Assembly (NCBI RefSeq): GCF_003996855.1
Contig: NZ_NRQY01000001.1
Span: 609,281-631,425, forward strand
Length of the DNA: 22,145 nt
Source of the DNA: Morganella morganii
GTDB taxonomy: Bacteria > Pseudomonadota > Gammaproteobacteria > Enterobacterales > Enterobacteriaceae
Direction of reading: 5' to 3'
The position numbers and the translations under genes are program-made. Below are positions 6,859 to 14,764 of this stretch, one piece after another. The notes beneath the pieces are model-generated. The model was not told the DNA's origin. It was given only the letters and a program-made list of their open reading frames with translations, and did not search any database. Numbering within the stretch: position 1 is the first letter of the stretch; each line of letters opens with the position of its first letter.

Positions 6859-9138
6859 ATGGACGAACAATTAAAACAAAGTGCTCTCGAGTTTCATCAG
6901 TTTCCGTCTCCCGGTAAAATTACCGTTACCCCGACCAAACCGCTGACCACCCAGCGTGATCTGGCGCTGGCTTATTCGCCGGGGGTTGCGGCTCCCTGCC
7001 TTGAAATTGCCGGTGATCCGCTGGCGGCTTACAAATATACCGCCAAAGGTAACCTGGTCGCGGTGATTTCCAACGGCACGGCGGTGCTCGGCCTCGGTAA
7101 TATCGGAGCACTGGCCGGTAAACCGGTTATGGAAGGAAAAGGCGTTTTATTTAAAAAATTCTCCGGCGTGGATGTCTTTGATATTGAAGTCGATGAAACC
7201 GATCCGGACAAACTGGTGGATATCATCGCCTCCCTGGAGCCGACATTCGGCGGTATCAACCTGGAAGATATCAAGGCACCGGAATGTTTCTATATTGAAA
7301 AAAAACTGCGCGAACGCATGAAAATCCCGGTCTTCCATGATGACCAGCACGGCACGGCGATTATCAGCACCGCTGCGGTGCTTAACGGACTGCGTATCGT
7401 CAATAAGGCGATTGGTGATGTCCGCCTGGTGGTGTCCGGCGCGGGGGCTGCATCTGTTGCCTGTATGAATCTGATGGTGCTGCTTGGACTGAAACGCGAC
7501 AATATTATTGTCTGTGATTCCAAAGGGGTTATCTATAAAAGCCGTGAAGCCAATATGGCGGAAACCAAAGCGGCTTACGCGATTGATGACAACGGCATGC
7601 GAACACTTGCGGATGCGATGCCGGGCGCGGATATTTTCCTCGGCTGTTCCGGTCCGGGTGTCCTGACGCCGGAGATGGTCAAAGGTATGGCGCGTGATCC
7701 GCTGATTCTGGCACTGGCTAACCCGGAACCGGAAATCCTGCCGCCGCTGGCACTGGCTGTCCGTCCGGATGCCATCATTTGTACCGGACGTTCTGATTAC
7801 CCGAACCAGGTCAATAACGTGCTCTGCTTCCCGTTCATTTTCCGCGGCGCACTGGATGTCGGTGCAACGGCAATTAATGAAGAGATGAAACTGGCTTGTG
7901 TGAAAGCGATTGCTGATCTGGCACTGGCAGAGCAGAGCGAGCAGGTGGCCTCCGCATACGGTGGCCAGGAGTTATCATTCGGCCGCGAATATATTATCCC
8001 GAAACCGTTTGACCCGCGGCTTATCCTGAAAATCGCCCCGGCGGTAGCCAAAGCAGCAATGGAAACGGGGGTAGCGACACGCCCGATTGCGGATTTCAGC
8101 GTCTATCTGGAACACCTCAATGAGTTTGTCTACAAAACCACTCTGTTTATGAAGCCGATTTTCTCCATGGCACGCAAAGATCGCAAACGCATCGTGCTGG
8201 CCGAAGGGGAAGAGCCGCGTATGCTGCATGCAACGCAGGAGCTGATCAGCATGGGACTCGCTTATCCGATCCTGATCGGCCGTCCGGATGTGATTGAAAT
8301 GCGAATCAAAAAACTGGGGCTGCAAATTGTGCCGGGGCAGGATTTTGAAATCGTTAACAATGAAAGTGATCCGCGTTTTGCTGAATACTGGCAGGAATAC
8401 TATCAGCTGATGAAGCGCAAGGGTGTGACACAGGAACAGGCCCGCCGTGCCATTATCACTAACCCGACCAGCATCGGTGCCATCATGGTGCATCGTGGTG
8501 AGGCGGATGGCATGATCTGCGGGGTGGTCGGGGATTATCATGAGCATTACCGGATTGTGGAAAATGTGTTTGGTTTTCATGAAGGCGTGCATACAGCCGG
8601 GGCAATGAATGCCCTCAGCCTGCCGACGGGAAACACCTTTATTGCGGATACTTATGTGCACGATGATCCGACGGCAGAGCAACTGGCTGAAATCACGCTG
8701 ATGGCCGCTGCTGCTGTACGCCGGTTTGGTATTGAGCCGAAAGTGGCACTGCTGTCCCGCTCCAGTTTCGGTTCGTGTCCGTCACCGTCCGCGGAAAAAA
8801 TGCGCGACACCCTGGCACTGATCCGTGAACGGGAACCGTCACTGGAAATCGACGGGGAAATGCACGGTGACGCGGCACTGGTGGAAGCTATCCGCCGTGA
8901 TCTGATGCCGGACAGTCCGCTGAAAGGTGCGGCAAATCTGCTGATCATGCCGAACGGGGAAGCGGCCCGTATCAGTTATAACCTGCTGCGCGTGACCACC
9001 TCTGAGGGTGTGACAGTCGGTCCGGTGCTGATGGGGATTAACAAGCCGGTGCATATTCTGACGTCTATCTCCTCCGTGCGGCGTATCGTGAATATGGTGG
9101 CGCTGGCGGCAGTGGAAGCACAGACTCAGCCACTGTAA
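6859..9138 (+). CDS. maeB: NADP-dependent malic enzyme with C-terminal phosphotransacetylase-like domain
   Basis: Converts malate to pyruvate and CO2 with reduction of NADP+, supplying NADPH and pyruvate during growth on C4 acids. The malic-enzyme part (about 1-425) shows catalytic Tyr39 ([10 protein letters not shown]) and Lys94 (MEGKGVLFK), metal ligands Glu136, Asp137 and Asp161 or Asp162 ([10 protein letters not shown]), and the nucleotide-binding GAGAAS followed by CDSKG. Residues about 430-759 form a phosphate acetyltransferase-like domain ([13 protein letters not shown] onwards) that in MaeB proteins is regulatory, sensing acetyl-CoA-type ligands, rather than catalytic. Length 759 equals E. 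coli MaeB. AAAGGA lies eight bases before the ATG. It is probably monocistronic or partly read through into the next gene. Confidence 0.97.
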   Translation: MDEQLKQSALEFHQFPSPGKITVTPTKPLTTQRDLALAYSPGVAAPCLEIAGDPLAAYKYTAKGNLVAVISNGTAVLGLGNIGALAGKPVMEGKGVLFKKFSGVDVFDIEVDETDPDKLVDIIASLEPTFGGINLEDIKAPECFYIEKKLRERMKIPVFHDDQHGTAIISTAAVLNGLRIVNKAIGDVRLVVSGAGAASVACMNLMVLLGLKRDNIIVCDSKGVIYKSREANMAETKAAYAIDDNGMRTLADAMPGADIFLGCSGPGVLTPEMVKGMARDPLILALANPEPEILPPLALAVRPDAIICTGRSDYPNQVNNVLCFPFIFRGALDVGATAINEEMKLACVKAIADLALAEQSEQVASAYGGQELSFGREYIIPKPFDPRLILKIAPAVAKAAMETGVATRPIADFSVYLEHLNEFVYKTTLFMKPIFSMARKDRKRIVLAEGEEPRMLHATQELISMGLAYPILIGRPDVIEMRIKKLGLQIVPGQDFEIVNNESDPRFAEYWQEYYQLMKRKGVTQEQARRAIITNPTSIGAIMVHRGEADGMICGVVGDYHEHYRIVENVFGFHEGVHTAGAMNALSLPTGNTFIADTYVHDDPTAEQLAEITLMAAAAVRRFGIEPKVALLSRSSFGSCPSPSAEKMRDTLALIREREPSLEIDGEMHGDAALVEAIRRDLMPDSPLKGAANLLIMPNGEAARISYNLLRVTTSEGVTVGPVLMGINKPVHILTSISSVRRIVNMVALAAVEAQTQPL

Positions 9139-9156
9139 AACAAAGCAGTAAACCAG

Positions 9157-9176
9157 ACGCCCCGGAAACGGGGCGT
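9157..9176 (+). terminator. GC-rich hairpin between maeB and the glyoxalase-fold gene
   Basis: A perfect eight-base-pair stem (ACGCCCCG with CGGGGCGT) capped by a GAAA tetraloop, 18 bases after the maeB stop. Only TTATA follows, so it may slow or partly end transcription, or protect the maeB 3' end, rather than fully terminate. Confidence 0.4.
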
Positions 9177-9190
9177 TATACAGGAAATAT

Positions 9191-9580
9191 ATGCTGAAGA
9201 TTGAAAAAGTGGATCATATCGCGGTGATTGCCTCTGACCTCAGCGCCAGCCTGGCGTTTTATTGTGATGTGCTGGGTTTTACGGTTCTCAGTGAGCACTA
9301 CCGTGCGGAACGGGATTCTCATAAGGTGGATCTGGCACTGAACGGTGAATATCTGCTGGAGCTTTTTACTTTTCCGGCAAGCCCTGCGAGGGTGACACAA
9401 CCGGAAGCCTGTGGTTTGCGCCATCTGGCATTTTCGGTCCGCGATACGGCGGCATGGGAAACGCATCTGAAAAAGGCAGGTGTCCGTTGCGACAGCATCC
9501 GCACTGACGAATTTACCGGCAAGTCATTTTTCTTCTGTTTTGATCCGGATAATCTGCCGGTGGAATTTTATACCTGCTGA
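9191..9580 (+). CDS. yaeR: VOC-family (glyoxalase I-like) metalloprotein, YaeR/GloA2 type
   Basis: Vicinal-oxygen-chelate protein closely resembling E. coli YaeR in length (129 aa) and sequence landmarks (FYCDVLGF, DLALNGEY, PEACGLRHLAFSV). The four metal ligands expected of glyoxalase I-type proteins are all present: His9, Glu57, His78 and Glu125. The substrate is unproven; the short form lacks obvious glutathione-specific loops, so a methylglyoxal role is not certain. It starts 52 bases after maeB behind a hairpin without a T-run, so cotranscription is possible. Its 3' end converges on the RyhB gene, whose terminator lies six bases past this stop codon. Confidence 0.9.
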   Translation: MLKIEKVDHIAVIASDLSASLAFYCDVLGFTVLSEHYRAERDSHKVDLALNGEYLLELFTFPASPARVTQPEACGLRHLAFSVRDTAAWETHLKKAGVRCDSIRTDEFTGKSFFFCFDPDNLPVEFYTC

Positions 9581-9585
9581 CGGAT

Positions 9586-9689
9586 AAAAAAAAAGCCAGC
9601 GCGAGGGCTGGCTGAGAAACTTCGAAATACTGGAAGCAATGTGAGCAATGTCGTTTGCCAATACCTTAGTAATTTACTCAGGTACCGAC
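9586..9689 (-). ncRNA. ryhB: RyhB small RNA (iron-stress regulator), about 104 nt
   Basis: The minus strand at 9653-9626 carries the family's core, including ACATTGCTCACATTGCTTCC, followed by AGTATT, matching E. coli RyhB as I recall it. A terminator follows: AGCCAGC pairs with GCTGGCT (9613-9594), with nine T (9594-9586). The 5' part has no sequence resemblance to E. coli RyhB but can form an equivalent first hairpin (9662-9684, TACCT/AGGTA and AGTA/TACT around a small loop). The predicted start near 9689 rests on TATCAT (9702-9697) and TTTACT (9725-9720) with a 17-base spacer. A Fur-box match covers the -10 region. RyhB pairs, with Hfq, to mRNAs of iron-using proteins and reduces their expression when iron is low. 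It lies between yaeR and htpX here, not in the E. coli locus. Confidence 0.93.
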
Positions 9690-9692
9690 AAC

Positions 9693-9725
9693 GAGAATGA
9701 TAATTTTTCCCATTTAAAAAGTAAA
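9693..9725 (-). promoter_or_regulatory. ryhB promoter with overlapping Fur box
   Basis: On the minus strand: TTTACT (9725-9720), a 17-base spacer, then TATCAT (9702-9697). The 19-base window 9693-9711 matches the Fur consensus GATAATGATAATCATTATC at 14 of 19 positions, with the left 12 bases nearly perfect. A Fur-Fe dimer here would cover the -10 element, which accounts for iron repression. Confidence 0.75.
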
Positions 9726-9851
9726 GTGTTTTTTTAATAAAATATGATGATTATCTGCACAGCGAACCGGATCGCACAAAACAGCAAAAAATCGCTTTAT
9801 TAAAATTAAGTGTAAAGTTGTTTAATAATCAAAGTTATTACGTTAACAAGC

Positions 9852-9877
9852 CTTGAAATATGGCAAAATATCCCTAT
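9852..9877 (+). promoter_or_regulatory. Sigma-32 (heat-shock) promoter of htpX
   Basis: CTTGAAA (9852-9858) is a perfect sigma-32 -35 element. After 13 bases comes CCCTATTT, one mismatch from CCCCATNT. Transcription would start about 35-40 bases before the htpX ATG. HtpX is a known heat-shock protein in E. coli, which agrees. Confidence 0.8.
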
Positions 9878-9922
9878 TTTTTAAGCATATGATGAGCACA
9901 CTTTTTAAAGGATCATACTAAT

Positions 9923-10804
9923 ATGATGCGAATTGCATTATTTTTACTCACAAACCTGGCCGTAATGGTTGTCTTCGGTATTATTCTGTCGCTGACCGGC
10001 GTTCAGAGCCGGAGTGTGACCGGGCTGATGATTATGGCAGGGTTATTTGGCTTCGGTGGTGCATTTGTGTCTCTGCTGATGTCAAAATGGATGGCACTGC
10101 GTTCTGTCGGCGGGCAGGTGATCACCAATCCGTCCACACAAACCGAGCGCTGGCTGGTGGAAACGGTACGCCGTCAGGCACAGCAGGCCGGTATCGGCAT
10201 GCCGGAAGTGGCGATTTACCACGCGCCGGACATTAATGCCTTTGCAACCGGCGCCCGCCGTGATGCTTCGCTGGTGGCTGTCAGTTCCGGGTTACTGGAA
10301 AATATGAGCCGCGATGAGGCGGAGGCGGTTATCGCCCATGAAATCAGCCATATCGCGAATGGTGACATGGTAACCATGACGCTGTTACAGGGTGTGGTAA
10401 ATACCTTTGTTATCTTCATTTCCCGCATCCTGGCGCAACTGGCGGCAGGTTTTATGTCTAACAACAATAACGAAAACTCCGGCAGCCAGGGTAGCCCGAT
10501 GATTTATTTCGCGGTGTCTATGGTACTGGAAATTGTATTCGGTATTCTGGCCAGCATCATTACCATGTGGTTCTCACGCCGCCGTGAATTTTATGCTGAT
10601 GCGGGTTCGGCAAAACTGGTGGGCCGCGAGAAAATGATCGCTGCACTGCAACGTCTGAAAACCAGCTACGAACCACAGGAAGAGGGCAGTATGATGGCGT
10701 TTTGCATCAATGGCCGTAATAAATCATTCAGTGAGCTGTTTTTATCACACCCGCCATTGGATAAGCGTATTGAAGCACTGCGCAACGGTGAGTTTCTGAA
10801 TTAA
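9923..10804 (+). CDS. htpX: Heat-shock zinc protease HtpX
   Basis: M48-family integral-membrane protease that degrades misfolded inner-membrane proteins together with FtsH. Two N-terminal membrane segments (about 4-24 and 34-54) precede the cytosolic zinc site His139-Glu140-x-x-His143 ([11 protein letters not shown]), with the third ligand Glu222 in [11 protein letters not shown]. Two more hydrophobic segments lie at about 153-177 and 193-216. A short Asn-rich stretch (about 180-186, NNNNEN) replaces the acidic loop of E. coli HtpX. Length 293 is normal. The frame begins with tandem ATGs (9923 and 9926) behind AAAGGA. It stands alone between a sigma-32 promoter and a terminator. Confidence 0.97.
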   Translation: MMRIALFLLTNLAVMVVFGIILSLTGVQSRSVTGLMIMAGLFGFGGAFVSLLMSKWMALRSVGGQVITNPSTQTERWLVETVRRQAQQAGIGMPEVAIYHAPDINAFATGARRDASLVAVSSGLLENMSRDEAEAVIAHEISHIANGDMVTMTLLQGVVNTFVIFISRILAQLAAGFMSNNNNENSGSQGSPMIYFAVSMVLEIVFGILASIITMWFSRRREFYADAGSAKLVGREKMIAALQRLKTSYEPQEEGSMMAFCINGRNKSFSELFLSHPPLDKRIEALRNGEFLN

Positions 10805-10820
10805 TTACCATGACTATGAT

Positions 10821-10856
10821 AAAAAGGCTGTAACGCAGGGCGTTGCAGCCTTTTTT
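10821..10856 (+). terminator. Intrinsic terminator after htpX
   Basis: A 15-base-pair stem with one G-U pair (AAAAAGGCTGTAACG with CGTTGCAGCCTTTTT), loop CAGGG, and six T. It starts 17 bases after the htpX stop. Confidence 0.92.
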
Positions 10857-10888
10857 ATAACTGTCTGCGTAACACCAGTGATATCACA

Positions 10889-10927
10889 TAAAAAATCCCG
10901 CATTCACTGGCTGAATACGGGATTTTT
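10889..10927 (-). terminator. Intrinsic terminator after tcyP
   Basis: Hairpin TCCCGNATTCA around a CTGG-type loop with A-run and T-run flanks. On the plus strand the stem contains a C-A mismatch, which becomes a G-U pair in the minus-strand RNA. This indicates it serves the leftward tcyP transcript. It stands back to back with the htpX terminator. Confidence 0.88.
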
Positions 10928-10957
10928 TGTTATCTGACGATGGTCAGCAGCGGGATA

Positions 10958-12352
10958 TTATCCCTGCTGTAAATCTTCGTCGTTATCACTATCAAACAGC
11001 GTTTTGTCTGTCTGACCAAGGATCTGGCTGGTAACTGTCCCGGCGGTTATGGATCCGCTGACATTCAGTGCAGTACGACCCATATCAATCAGCGGCTCGA
11101 CAGAGATCAGCAGAGCGACCAGCGTAACCGGCAGACCCATTGCAGGCAGTACAATCAGTGCCGCGAAGGTTGCGCCGCCGCCGACACCGGCAACACCGGC
11201 GGAACTGACAGTCACAATACCGACCAGCGTGGCAATCCACAGCGGGTCAAACGGGTTGATTCCGGCGATTGGTGCAACCATAACGGCCAGCATGGCCGGG
11301 TAAATCCCCGCACAGCCGTTCTGGCCGATGGTGGTACCGAAGGAGGCCGCGAACCCGGCGATGGAGTCCGGAATACCGATACGGCGGGTTTGTGCTTCCA
11401 CACTCAGCGGAATACTGGCCGCGCTTGAACGGCTGGTAAAGGCGAAGGTCAGTACCGGTGCGATTTTACGGAAGAAACGCAGCGGGTTGATACCGGCAGC
11501 GCCGACAATCAGGCCGTGAATCACAAACATCAGCAGGATAGCGATATAAGAGGCAAGCACAAAAGTGCCTAATTTAATGATGTCCTGAATATTTGAACCG
11601 GCAACGACTTTGGTCATCAATGCAAATACGCCGTACGGAGTAAAGCGCATTACCAGACGCACCAGTTTCATCACCCATGCCTGAAGGATATCAATCGCCC
11701 CGAGCACTTTGGCACCGCGCTCTTCGTTGTCTTTGATCAGCTGAAGTGCGGCAACGCCCATAAAGGCGGCAAAAATCACCACGCTGATAATGGAAGTCGG
11801 GTTTGCACCGGTCAGATCAGCAAACGGGTTTTTAGGAATAAAGGACAGGATAAGCTGCGGCACAGTCAGGTCAGACACTTTGCCGGCATACTGCGATTCC
11901 AGCTGAGTCAGACGCGTGGTTTCTTTCACACCCTGAATCAGGCCGTCTGCGGTCAGGCCGAAGGCGAGAGTGACCAGAATACCGATTAACGCGGCAATCG
12001 CAGTGGTGATCAGCAGAGTGCCGATAGTCAGTACGCTGATTTTACCCAGCGATGATGCCTGATGCAGACGGGCAACCGCACTGAGGATAGATGCGAAGAC
12101 CAGCGGCATAATCACCATCTGTAACAGTTTCACATAACCGTTACCGACGATATCAAACCATGGCAGCGCCTGTTTTACGGCATCATGTTCCGTACCGTAG
12201 AATGCATTCAGCCCCAGACCGAACAGAACACCGATCACCAGACCGGTGAGTACCTTTTTGGACAGACTCCAGTCCTTATTGCTGCAAAGCTTTATCAGCA
12301 CCAGCAGCAGAATAACGAATATGGCAAGATTGCTGATTAATGGAACGTTCAT
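10958..12352 (-). CDS. tcyP: L-cystine/cation symporter TcyP
   Basis: Inner-membrane secondary transporter of the dicarboxylate/amino acid:cation symporter family, importing L-cystine. It is nearly identical in length (464) and order of motifs to E. coli TcyP (YdjN): [32 protein letters not shown], the serine-rich re-entrant loop [11 protein letters not shown] (first hairpin), [16 protein letters not shown], and the second hairpin [18 protein letters not shown]. At least eight hydrophobic segments are visible. GGAGA lies upstream of the ATG. Upstream sequence carries a 10-base inverted repeat that could be a CysB site (in E. coli tcyP belongs to the CysB regulon). The gene is monocistronic, ending at a clear terminator. 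Confidence 0.96.
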   Translation of the reverse strand: MNVPLISNLAIFVILLLVLIKLCSNKDWSLSKKVLTGLVIGVLFGLGLNAFYGTEHDAVKQALPWFDIVGNGYVKLLQMVIMPLVFASILSAVARLHQASSLGKISVLTIGTLLITTAIAALIGILVTLAFGLTADGLIQGVKETTRLTQLESQYAGKVSDLTVPQLILSFIPKNPFADLTGANPTSIISVVIFAAFMGVAALQLIKDNEERGAKVLGAIDILQAWVMKLVRLVMRFTPYGVFALMTKVVAGSNIQDIIKLGTFVLASYIAILLMFVIHGLIVGAAGINPLRFFRKIAPVLTFAFTSRSSAASIPLSVEAQTRRIGIPDSIAGFAASFGTTIGQNGCAGIYPAMLAVMVAPIAGINPFDPLWIATLVGIVTVSSAGVAGVGGGATFAALIVLPAMGLPVTLVALLISVEPLIDMGRTALNVSGSITAGTVTSQILGQTDKTLFDSDNDEDLQQG

Positions 12353-12436
12353 CCCGGTCTCCGATACCTGTTGGTATGTTGTTATAGTGTGTTGATTAAA
12401 TCACATACAGTTATGTAAATGCCGGAACTGTAAAAG

Positions 12437-12482
12437 ATTCGTTATAGATTAACAGGAGTTTTCTGCATTACTTATAACGAAT
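12437..12482 (-). promoter_or_regulatory. Inverted repeat upstream of tcyP, candidate CysB operator
   Basis: ATTCGTTATA (12437-12446) and TATAACGAAT (12473-12482) are perfect inverted copies 26 bases apart, 85-130 bases before the tcyP start. TATAAC (12386-12381, minus strand) could be the -10 element. LysR-type activators such as CysB bind paired half-sites at such distances. Assignment to CysB is inference from tcyP control in E. coli. Confidence 0.4.
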
Positions 12483-12586
12483 ATGAATTATTTATAGCTA
12501 TATTATAGATCATGGGGATTGCTTTAGCTTGAATAGTCAATAAACGGACTATTTTCCATAACCAAAAGTTATATAAAAGGTGTTGT

Positions 12587-13144
12587 TTATAGTCTGGCTG
12601 TTATCTGAGCCAGCACCAGTTCCCGCAGATGATCCCACCAGATTTCCCAGTGTGCAGGCAGATAAAACGAGGCCAGCAGAACAACCAGCGCCACACTGCG
12701 TTCTGCCCGTTTATTGGCTTTGCTGCCCAGCAACGGAATACAGAAGCGCCAGCGTACCGGCCATAACAGCGGAATGCCGGCCGTTGTCAGCATATCGCCC
12801 GCCAGATGGCTCAGATATCCGATAATCACTGCCTGGTAAAAATCGGCCGGAACAGACCAGCTGACCGGCAGTTGTGTGCGGAATAAGATGACACCGGTCA
12901 GAATAGCCAGCAGGCTGTGGGTGAACCCCCGGTGACCGCACAGGCGGGAAACCGGTACAGAAATAAAACGGACCCACTGGCCCAGCATGGACTTCGGGTG
13001 GTCAATATCCGGCAGCAGTGCACCGGCGAGGGCGCCGGGGATCAGGTGCAGCCAGTCCCCCTGACTGATATCAGGCGAAATCTGAAGCTGATGAACCATC
13101 ACTACAGAAGCGACAGAGAAAAGCAGGTGACCCTCAGCCGTCAT
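12587..13144 (-). CDS. ydjM: YdjM-family membrane-bound metal-dependent hydrolase
   Basis: DUF457/YdjM family integral membrane protein (185 aa). The N-terminus MTAEGHLLFS, the motif LLPDIDHPKS and the histidine-rich GHRGFTHSLL (about 70-79) are the family's conserved putative metal-binding elements, followed by GYLSHLAGDMLTTAGIPLLWP. Four hydrophobic segments are visible. Biochemical function is unproven. It keeps its E. coli position next to tcyP. No good ribosome site precedes the ATG, which suggests weak translation. E. coli ydjM is part of the LexA SOS regulon, and an imperfect LexA-type site lies just upstream here. The start matches E. coli exactly. Confidence 0.9.
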   Translation of the reverse strand: MTAEGHLLFSVASVVMVHQLQISPDISQGDWLHLIPGALAGALLPDIDHPKSMLGQWVRFISVPVSRLCGHRGFTHSLLAILTGVILFRTQLPVSWSVPADFYQAVIIGYLSHLAGDMLTTAGIPLLWPVRWRFCIPLLGSKANKRAERSVALVVLLASFYLPAHWEIWWDHLRELVLAQITARL

Positions 13145-13164
13145 GATACCGGGTAAATATTCAG

Positions 13165-13180
13165 GTGTTTATTTATACAG
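13165..13180 (-). promoter_or_regulatory. Imperfect LexA-box-like site upstream of ydjM
   Basis: On the minus strand CTGTATAAATAAACAC matches CTGTATATATATACAG at 13 of 16 positions, but the last base of the right CTG/CAG arm is lost. It lies 20-36 bases before the ydjM ATG, downstream of a possible -10 TATACT. E. coli ydjM is LexA-controlled. Confidence 0.4.
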
Positions 13181-13281
13181 TGTTACAGTATAAAGTTTTT
13201 TATGACGCCCGGTCAGAGGGTAAGAAAGAAAAAGGCTTATTTATTAATGAATAACTCCGGAATATTTCACTAACAGAGCAG

Positions 13282-13299
13282 GGCGGGATATTTCCCGCC
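13282..13299 (-). terminator. GC-rich hairpin after hxpB, no T-run
   Basis: GGCGGGA and TCCCGCC form a seven-base-pair stem with a four-base loop, 9 bases past the hxpB stop. A second, outer pairing GAATATTT/AAATATTC (13260-13267 with 13303-13310) encloses it. With no T-run it may be a 3'-end stabiliser or a Rho-assisted end. Confidence 0.35.
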
Positions 13300-13308
13300 G
13301 CAAAATAT

Positions 13309-13974
13309 TCAGCGAACCATCGCAGCGGTCAGTTCATTGAGTGACGACAACCGGTAATCAGCCAGGGACCAGCGCGGATCAGCCGCCATTTCAGCGGCCG
13401 GCACCACAACGGAGCGCATCCGGGCAGCTTTACAGGCAATCATGCCGTTAACAGAATCTTCCAGCGCGACACACTGCACCGGCGGAACACCGAGCGCGTC
13501 AGCGGCATTCAGGTAAACCTGCGGATGCGGTTTGCTGTAGGGGAGATCACCGGCAGAAACCACAGCATCAAAATAATGGCGGATGTTAAACATTTCCAGC
13601 ACGGATTCCAGCATATAGAGCGGTGATGCGGACGCCAGGGCGATTTTCAGTCCCTGTGACTGACAGAGAGAGAGCGCATGTTCCACGCCGGGCAGAAGCG
13701 GGCGCTCTTTTTCCACCATAGCGATGGTGGAATCAATAATCCGCTGAATAACATCCTGTTTGGACGGTGTTTGCCACGGCGAGGCGTGATACCACAACTC
13801 CACGACCTGATCGATACGCAAACCAAGCATATCGGGCAGCTTGTCCCGCAGTGACATATCCAGGCCGATGCTGCTGAAAACCTGATTTTCACTCTGAAGC
13901 CAGAACGGCTCAGAATCAATCAGTAAACCATCCATATCAAAAATAGCGGCCTGTACCGGTAAGGTGTGGGACAT
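13309..13974 (-). CDS. hxpB: Hexitol/2-deoxyglucose-6-phosphate phosphatase
   Basis: HAD-superfamily sugar phosphatase (YniC/HxpB, 221 aa) that removes phosphate from 2-deoxyglucose-6-P, mannitol-1-P and similar compounds. HAD motif I is FDMDGLLIDSE (nucleophile Asp13, general acid Asp15), motif II is ALASASP, the lysine is in PYSKPHPQVYL, and motif IV is ALEDSVNG. I place the start at 13974 (MSHTLPV) because AGGAG lies eight bases upstream and the protein then aligns with E. coli YniC from its first residues. An in-frame codon 54 bases earlier would add an unsupported extension. The gene diverges from yniB and keeps E. coli gene order. Confidence 0.93.
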   Translation of the reverse strand: MSHTLPVQAAIFDMDGLLIDSEPFWLQSENQVFSSIGLDMSLRDKLPDMLGLRIDQVVELWYHASPWQTPSKQDVIQRIIDSTIAMVEKERPLLPGVEHALSLCQSQGLKIALASASPLYMLESVLEMFNIRHYFDAVVSAGDLPYSKPHPQVYLNAADALGVPPVQCVALEDSVNGMIACKAARMRSVVVPAAEMAADPRWSLADYRLSSLNELTAAMVR

Positions 13975-14084
13975 AGTGTATGCTCCTGATATCCTGCAAT
14001 GAATTAAAACACCCTTTGATTGTAACAAGCTGGGGCGGAGAGTTCATCAGGTGACTTAATAATTTACAGGGTAAAAAAGTCCGG

Positions 14085-14103
14085 AATAATGATAATGATT
14101 TTC
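14085..14103 (+). promoter_or_regulatory. Candidate Fur box upstream of yniB
   Basis: The 19 bases match GATAATGATAATCATTATC at 16 positions, including 11 consecutive (ATAATGATAAT). The site lies 52-70 bases before the yniB start and overlaps the expected -35 zone of a promoter whose -10 could be TATGAT (14119-14124). Confidence 0.55.
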
Positions 14104-14154
14104 TCCTGACTTCTGCGCTATGATTACGGAGAAAATATCAAATGAGGAAAGCGC

Positions 14155-14694
14155 ATGACGCTGCAACAGGCCCGCTGGGTTGCTGTATTTAAACGGGTGG
14201 CAGGCTGGGTCGTTTTTATTCCGGCTCTGATCTCAACCATCGTTTCATTACTGAAACTGGCTCATCAGCAGAGTACCGGCAGTGATAAAATTAATGCCGT
14301 TATCGGGGATTTTATTAATGTGGTGACGGAAATGATCCGTGTAAATACACCTTTCCTGAATACATTCTGGAATAACTCTCCCGTGCCGGATAAATTACTT
14401 GGTTTTGAGGGGCATAATCTGAGTTTTTTACTGATTTATATCCTGATATTTGTGGGGCTGGCGCTGAGCGCCTCTGGTATCCGGATGTCCAGACAAGTCA
14501 GATTTATTCGTGAGAATATTGAAGATCAGGCCATTATTGAAAATGCCAGAGAGAGCGGAAAAACGCCTGCGGATTTAATCGCCAAAATTCGCATTCCGAA
14601 TCACACAATTTTCCGGCAAATTTTTGTGCTGTATGTGCTGCCTGTATTTATCGGCGCGATTGCGTGGTTCTTAATTAAATTCCTGAACTGGTAA
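14155..14694 (+). CDS. yniB: YniB family inner-membrane protein (179 aa)
   Basis: Conserved enterobacterial membrane protein of unknown function, aligning from residue 1 with E. coli YniB (178 aa), including FIPALISTIVSLLKL, NTPFLN.FWNNSP, GLALSASGIRMSRQVRF and PNHTIF. Hydrophobic segments lie at about 14-32, 87-106 and 155-177. Residues 107-150 are charged and probably cytoplasmic. The ATG follows GAGGAAAG. It lies divergent from hxpB and is the only gene of its transcript, ending at a terminator shared with yniA. A strong Fur-box match lies upstream, which would make it iron-responsive if functional. Confidence 0.9.
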   Translation: MTLQQARWVAVFKRVAGWVVFIPALISTIVSLLKLAHQQSTGSDKINAVIGDFINVVTEMIRVNTPFLNTFWNNSPVPDKLLGFEGHNLSFLLIYILIFVGLALSASGIRMSRQVRFIRENIEDQAIIENARESGKTPADLIAKIRIPNHTIFRQIFVLYVLPVFIGAIAWFLIKFLNW

Positions 14695-14710
14695 GCAGAA
14701 CAGCCTGAAT

Positions 14711-14748
14711 AAAAATACCCCGCAGAGTCCCTGACGGGGTATTTTTTT
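14711..14748. terminator. Bidirectional intrinsic terminator between yniB and yniA
   Basis: AAAAATACCCCG pairs with CGGGGTATTTTT (12 base pairs, 12-base loop), with A-run on the left and T-run on the right. It can therefore end both the rightward yniB and the leftward yniA transcripts. Confidence 0.9.
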
Positions 14749-14764
14749 ATCCGGAAAATGCGGA

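Larger units (their letters stand above)
9581..9922. other. Intergenic region between yaeR and htpX (342 bases)
   Basis: No protein gene. The left third is the leftward ryhB RNA, the middle is its promoter and an AT-rich stretch, and the right end holds the rightward htpX sigma-32 promoter. A partial CpxR-like match (GTAAA, five bases, TTAAT) sits near 9812-9826 but is weak. Confidence 0.7.

Noticed and set aside
7975..8682. 235-residue minus-strand frame opposite maeB
   Set aside because: Antisense shadow of a well-conserved gene; composition and motifs do not resemble a protein family.
12388..12407. Possible CRP site (TGTTG-N6-TCACA) near the tcyP promoter
   Set aside because: Only one half matches well and its position would block rather than activate the predicted promoter.
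13975..14028. 18-codon extension of hxpB
   Set aside because: No homology to E. coli YniC in this part; AGGAG supports the ATG at 13974.
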